Below are positions 61,280-64,000 of a stretch of DNA of 64,000 nt, one piece after another. This DNA comes from Pedobacter cryoconitis. GTDB taxonomy: Bacteria; Bacteroidota; Bacteroidia; Sphingobacteriales; Sphingobacteriaceae. Each line of letters opens with the position of its first letter. Positions within the stretch are counted from its first letter, which is position 1. Location: assembly GCF_014200595.1 (NCBI RefSeq), contig NZ_JACHCG010000006.1, positions 1-64,000 of the forward strand, in the 5' to 3' direction. Made by a program: the position numbers and the translations under genes. The notes below the pieces were generated by a model. That model made no database searches. It was not told the DNA's origin and saw nothing but the letters and a program-made list of their open reading frames with translations.

Positions 61280-62197
61280 ATGACATCGTTTCAGCGAAAA
61301 ACAGGTTTAGGTAGAGGATTAAGTGCTCTTTTAGATGATTCAGATTCGGCTCATCCGCAAAAGAATGCAATTAACCCGGTCAGTGAAACTGAACAGAAAA
61401 CGCAGTCAGGTAATATTGGTCATATCAAGATCAGTGATATCGCGACCAATCCTTATCAACCGCGTTCTGAGTTTGATCAGGTTGCATTAAATGAACTGGC
61501 TGATTCCATCAGAGTGCAGGGATTAATCCAGCCGATTACTGTCAGAAAAGCTGCGGGCGGAAATTATCAGTTAATCTCGGGTGAAAGACGTTTAAGAGCG
61601 TCCAAATTAGCCGGGTTGACGGAGATTCCTGCCTATGTCCGTGAGGCTAATGATCAGCAGATGCTGGAAATGGCCCTGATCGAAAATATTCAGCGTGAAA
61701 ATTTAAATGCGATTGAAGTTGCACTTAGTTTTCAGCGCATGCTGGAAGAATGTAATCTTAAACAGGAACAACTGGGAGAGCGTGTAGGTAAAAACCGGTC
61801 AACGGTTACCAACTATCTGCGTTTACTTAAATTGCCTCCTGCTATACAGATCTCGATCCGTGATCAGAAAATCTCTATGGGGCATGCACGTGCGCTGATT
61901 AGTGTAGAAGAAACCGATAAGCAGTTGTTTATCCATCAGGAAATTATTGATAAAGGGCTTTCTGTGCGTAAGGTGGAAGAGTTAGTCAGAAGTATCAATA
62001 GTCTTCAGCTGAAACCAAAAAGTGTAAGACAGCCGCTGGGTGTGTCTTTCGAATATCAGAAATTACAAAAAGACCTGGCTTCAAGATTTGCGACTAAAGT
62101 GAAACTTAAGGTTGGTGAAAATGGTAAGGGGGCAATAGAAATTCCATTTGTCTCTGATGATGACCTGAGCAGAATATTAGAATTATTAGATTGGTAA
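61280..62197 (+). CDS. parB: chromosome-partitioning protein ParB (Spo0J)
   Basis: A 305-residue CTP-dependent clamp. The N-terminal ParB domain has the conserved DIATNPYQPRSEFDQVALNELADSI and GERRLRASKLAGL (the CTP-binding ERR box), the HTH lies at about 150-215 (QLGERVGKNRSTVTNYLRLL), and the C-terminal dimerisation part ends the protein. It binds parS and loads SMC. The stop overlaps the next start by one base (TAATG at 62195-62199). No parS-like palindrome was found in the window. Confidence 0.94.
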   Translation: MTSFQRKTGLGRGLSALLDDSDSAHPQKNAINPVSETEQKTQSGNIGHIKISDIATNPYQPRSEFDQVALNELADSIRVQGLIQPITVRKAAGGNYQLISGERRLRASKLAGLTEIPAYVREANDQQMLEMALIENIQRENLNAIEVALSFQRMLEECNLKQEQLGERVGKNRSTVTNYLRLLKLPPAIQISIRDQKISMGHARALISVEETDKQLFIHQEIIDKGLSVRKVEELVRSINSLQLKPKSVRQPLGVSFEYQKLQKDLASRFATKVKLKVGENGKGAIEIPFVSDDDLSRILELLDW

Positions 62198-62814
62198 TGC
62201 CAAAAAACCTACTGTTATCGGTTTTGTTTTGCTGCACTGTATTTGCAGTTAGCGGACAGGAAAAATTTAGTGTAAAAGGTGATAGTCTTAAACGTACTCC
62301 GGTGAAAGCGGATACGGGTTATGTAAACCTTGGCCGTATTGCTGGCAGAAAGGCAGCAATCAGATCTGCGCTGATTCCTGGCTGGGGACAGTATGGGAAT
62401 GGATTAACTGTCTATCGCGGGATAAAAATAGCTGCAATTTACACGGGAGGTACTTTGCTGGCCATGTCTTTTATCCAGAATAATAATAAATATCATGAAT
62501 ACCTGACTGAACTTCAGAACAGGGCCAAGAATGGCAATCTGCCCACACAGGGAAGCCCGCTGGCTGGTGTGAGTACTGCGGGGCTATTAACCGCAAAGGA
62601 TGTATTCCGTAGAAATAAGGAAGTTGTTATTTTCTCTTTTGTAGGTTTATATGTGGTGAATATCGTGGAAGCTTATGTTGATGCAAGGCTTTCCTATTTT
62701 GATATCGGGGATAACCTGGCTATCAAAATTTCGCCTGCCATGATTGGTACACAGTCGATGATGTACGGATACAATGCTTTTAATCCGGGCCTGAAAGTCG
62801 CCTTTAGATTTTAA
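62197..62814 (+). CDS. DUF5683 outer-envelope protein
   Basis: A 205-residue protein starting at ATG 62197, with a signal peptide (LLLSVLFCCTVFAVSGQ). The central RSALIPGWGQYGNGLTVYRGIKIA resembles the DUF5683 signature (alipGwGQ.yn......p). Two hydrophobic segments follow (about 85-103 and 148-167). The function is unknown. Its position behind parB and before dapB/lepB is conserved in Bacteroidota as far as I recall. Confidence 0.8.
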   Translation: MPKNLLLSVLFCCTVFAVSGQEKFSVKGDSLKRTPVKADTGYVNLGRIAGRKAAIRSALIPGWGQYGNGLTVYRGIKIAAIYTGGTLLAMSFIQNNNKYHEYLTELQNRAKNGNLPTQGSPLAGVSTAGLLTAKDVFRRNKEVVIFSFVGLYVVNIVEAYVDARLSYFDIGDNLAIKISPAMIGTQSMMYGYNAFNPGLKVAFRF

Positions 62815-62857
62815 TTTCAATATGATTCACCAAAAATCTTTTCTAAAATATAAATAA

Positions 62858-63598
62858 ATGAACATAGCTTTAATCGGTTACGGTAAAATGGGTCAGATCA
62901 TTGAACGTTTTGCTATAGAAAGAGGGCATGAAGTTGTCCTGAAAATTGGCATAGATAACCTGGCCGACCTGACTGTTTCTAACTTAAGAAAAGCAGATGT
63001 AGCCATCGATTTCAGTACACCTGATGCTGCTATAAATAATATATATACTTGTTTTGATGCAAATGTACCTATCGTTGTAGGTACAACTGGCTGGTACGGG
63101 CAGTTACAGGAAATAAAAGATGAATGTCTGCGCCGTAACAATACCTTGTTATATGGGTCTAATTTCAGTATTGGTGTGAATCTGTTTTTTCATATTAATG
63201 AAGTGCTTGCCAAAGTGATGAACAATTACCCGGTATATGAGGTGCAGGTTGAAGAAATTCACCACACGCAGAAACTGGATTCACCGAGTGGTACGGCGAT
63301 GACGCTTGCAGAAGGTATTATCGAAAATATGGACCGTAAATCTGAATGGGTGAATGAACTGGATGGTAATCCGGCTATTGATGTACTGAAGCAGGAACAA
63401 GTATTGATCGCTTCACAAAGAATTGAAAATATACCAGGTACACACACTGTGATTTATAGTTCAGAGGTAGATGAAATAGAATTGAAACATACTGCGCATA
63501 GCCGTGCTGGATTTGCATTGGGTGCAGTAGTTGCAGCTGAATGGCTGCAAAATAAACAGGGATTCTATAATATATCTGATATATTTAATTTAAAATAA
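62858..63598 (+). CDS. dapB: 4-hydroxy-tetrahydrodipicolinate reductase
   Basis: A 246-residue Rossmann enzyme with IALIGYGKMGQIIE (residues 3-16) for NAD(P)H. The catalytic segment EIHHTQKLDSPSGTAMTLAE has the His-His and Lys of the active site, with DFSTPDAAINNI near residue 51. It reduces the DapA product on the way to lysine and meso-diaminopimelate. It belongs to the par/DUF5683/lepB run. Confidence 0.95.
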   Translation: MNIALIGYGKMGQIIERFAIERGHEVVLKIGIDNLADLTVSNLRKADVAIDFSTPDAAINNIYTCFDANVPIVVGTTGWYGQLQEIKDECLRRNNTLLYGSNFSIGVNLFFHINEVLAKVMNNYPVYEVQVEEIHHTQKLDSPSGTAMTLAEGIIENMDRKSEWVNELDGNPAIDVLKQEQVLIASQRIENIPGTHTVIYSSEVDEIELKHTAHSRAGFALGAVVAAEWLQNKQGFYNISDIFNLK

Positions 63599-63606
63599 CA
63601 AAACAT

Positions 63607-64000
63607 ATGAATTGGAAGTTCTGGCAAAAGAATAATACTGAGCCGAAAAAGAAAAAAACCAAAAGCAGAGAATGGTTTGATGCCGTTGTTTTCGCTGTAA
63701 TTGCCGCAACTGTTATCCGTGTATTTTTTATTGAAGCTTATACTATTCCTACGGGGTCCATGGAGAAGTCGCTGTTAATCGGCGATTTTTTATTTGTGAG
63801 TAAAGTGAATTACGGAGCAAGGATACCTATGACTCCGGTTGCTTTCCCTTTTGCACACCATACAATGCCTGTAACTGGTACGAAAGCTTATTATGACGGT
63901 ATACAATGGAAATACCGCAGATTACCCGGAATGCAGGATATCAAAAGAAACGATGTGGTCGTTTTTAACTTCCCTGATGGTGATACTGTAGCCCTGGAAG
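63607..64000 (+). CDS. lepB: signal peptidase I (partial, cut by window end)
   Basis: From ATG 63607 the frame stays open to the end (131 codons). After a basic cytosolic start (KKKKTKSREW), a membrane helix (AVVFAVIAATVIRVFFIEAY) leads into the catalytic-Ser motif YTIPTGSMEKSLLIGDFLFV, typical of type I signal peptidases. The catalytic Lys part lies beyond the window. It cleaves signal peptides at the outer face of the inner membrane. It starts 9 bases after dapB. Confidence 0.93.
   Translation, partial: MNWKFWQKNNTEPKKKKTKSREWFDAVVFAVIAATVIRVFFIEAYTIPTGSMEKSLLIGDFLFVSKVNYGARIPMTPVAFPFAHHTMPVTGTKAYYDGIQWKYRRLPGMQDIKRNDVVVFNFPDGDTVALE

Noticed and set aside
60287..62197. parS site near parAB
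   Set aside because: I searched by eye for TGTTTCACGTGAAACA-like or GTTCCACGTGGAAC-like palindromes and saw none.

Overview
The window looks like chromosome of a member of the Bacteroidota, most likely Sphingobacteriaceae and Pedobacter-like. The evidence is moderate to low GC, a SusC/SusD pair with ECF sigma and FecR-type anti-sigma genes, an Oar-type TonB receptor, GH92, DUF3098, DUF5683 and OMP_b-brl proteins, many TTG/GTG starts, and repeated TAnnTTTG -7 promoter elements. The genus is inferred from protein style, not from a search.

Layout. 1-86 is the 3' end of a 5S rRNA gene and its terminator. 223-3630 is a surface-polysaccharide module (GtrA flippase, polysaccharide deacetylase, polyprenyl-phosphate GT2, GT87-like membrane protein). 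3782-3954 is a frameshifted remnant of a metallo-beta-lactamase-fold gene. 3980-7507 is a probable phosphonate-catabolism cluster: XRE-cupin regulator, FAD amine oxidase of the TIGR03364 type, PhnX-like hydrolase, and a secreted alkaline-phosphatase-superfamily enzyme; its intergenic regions share an AT-rich inverted-repeat motif. 7671-10985 holds chaA, a secreted esterase, an unknown gene and ogt.

11130-26137 holds two cell-surface signalling/uptake loci in tandem. The first is ECF sigma, FecR, an Oar-like receptor and a Tat-type metallophosphoesterase. The second is ECF sigma, FecR, SusC, SusD and a divergent GH92. Both carry a stable hairpin between the anti-sigma gene and the receptor gene. 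26184-26958 is an unrecognised small two-gene unit, followed by a tRNA with CAU anticodon.

27384-42336 is mostly core genome: START-like protein, LptF/G permease, ribBA, tamB/tsaD (divergent), recA, nth, an ECF sigma factor and uvrA. 42420-46964 has a LysE-type exporter, a 38-residue glycine-zipper peptide made of perfect GLLx repeats, a DUF2157 protein and a CPA2 antiporter. 47454-51958 is a conserved housekeeping run (ftsX, DUF3098, uppP, truB, yitT-like, ribF). 52145-64000 has leuS, a TonB-like outer-membrane receptor with an operator-like TTACCGG cluster, an orphan oligopeptide-binding lipoprotein, a short BtuF-like protein, a flavin reductase, parAB, a DUF5683 gene, dapB and the start of lepB.

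No CRISPR array, prophage or insertion sequence was seen. The items most worth a second look are the GLLx glycine-zipper peptide (43155-43271), the phosphonate cluster with its shared operator-like motif, the missing canonical start of tamB, the paired leader hairpins, and the short BtuF-like protein behind a palindromic divergent promoter.
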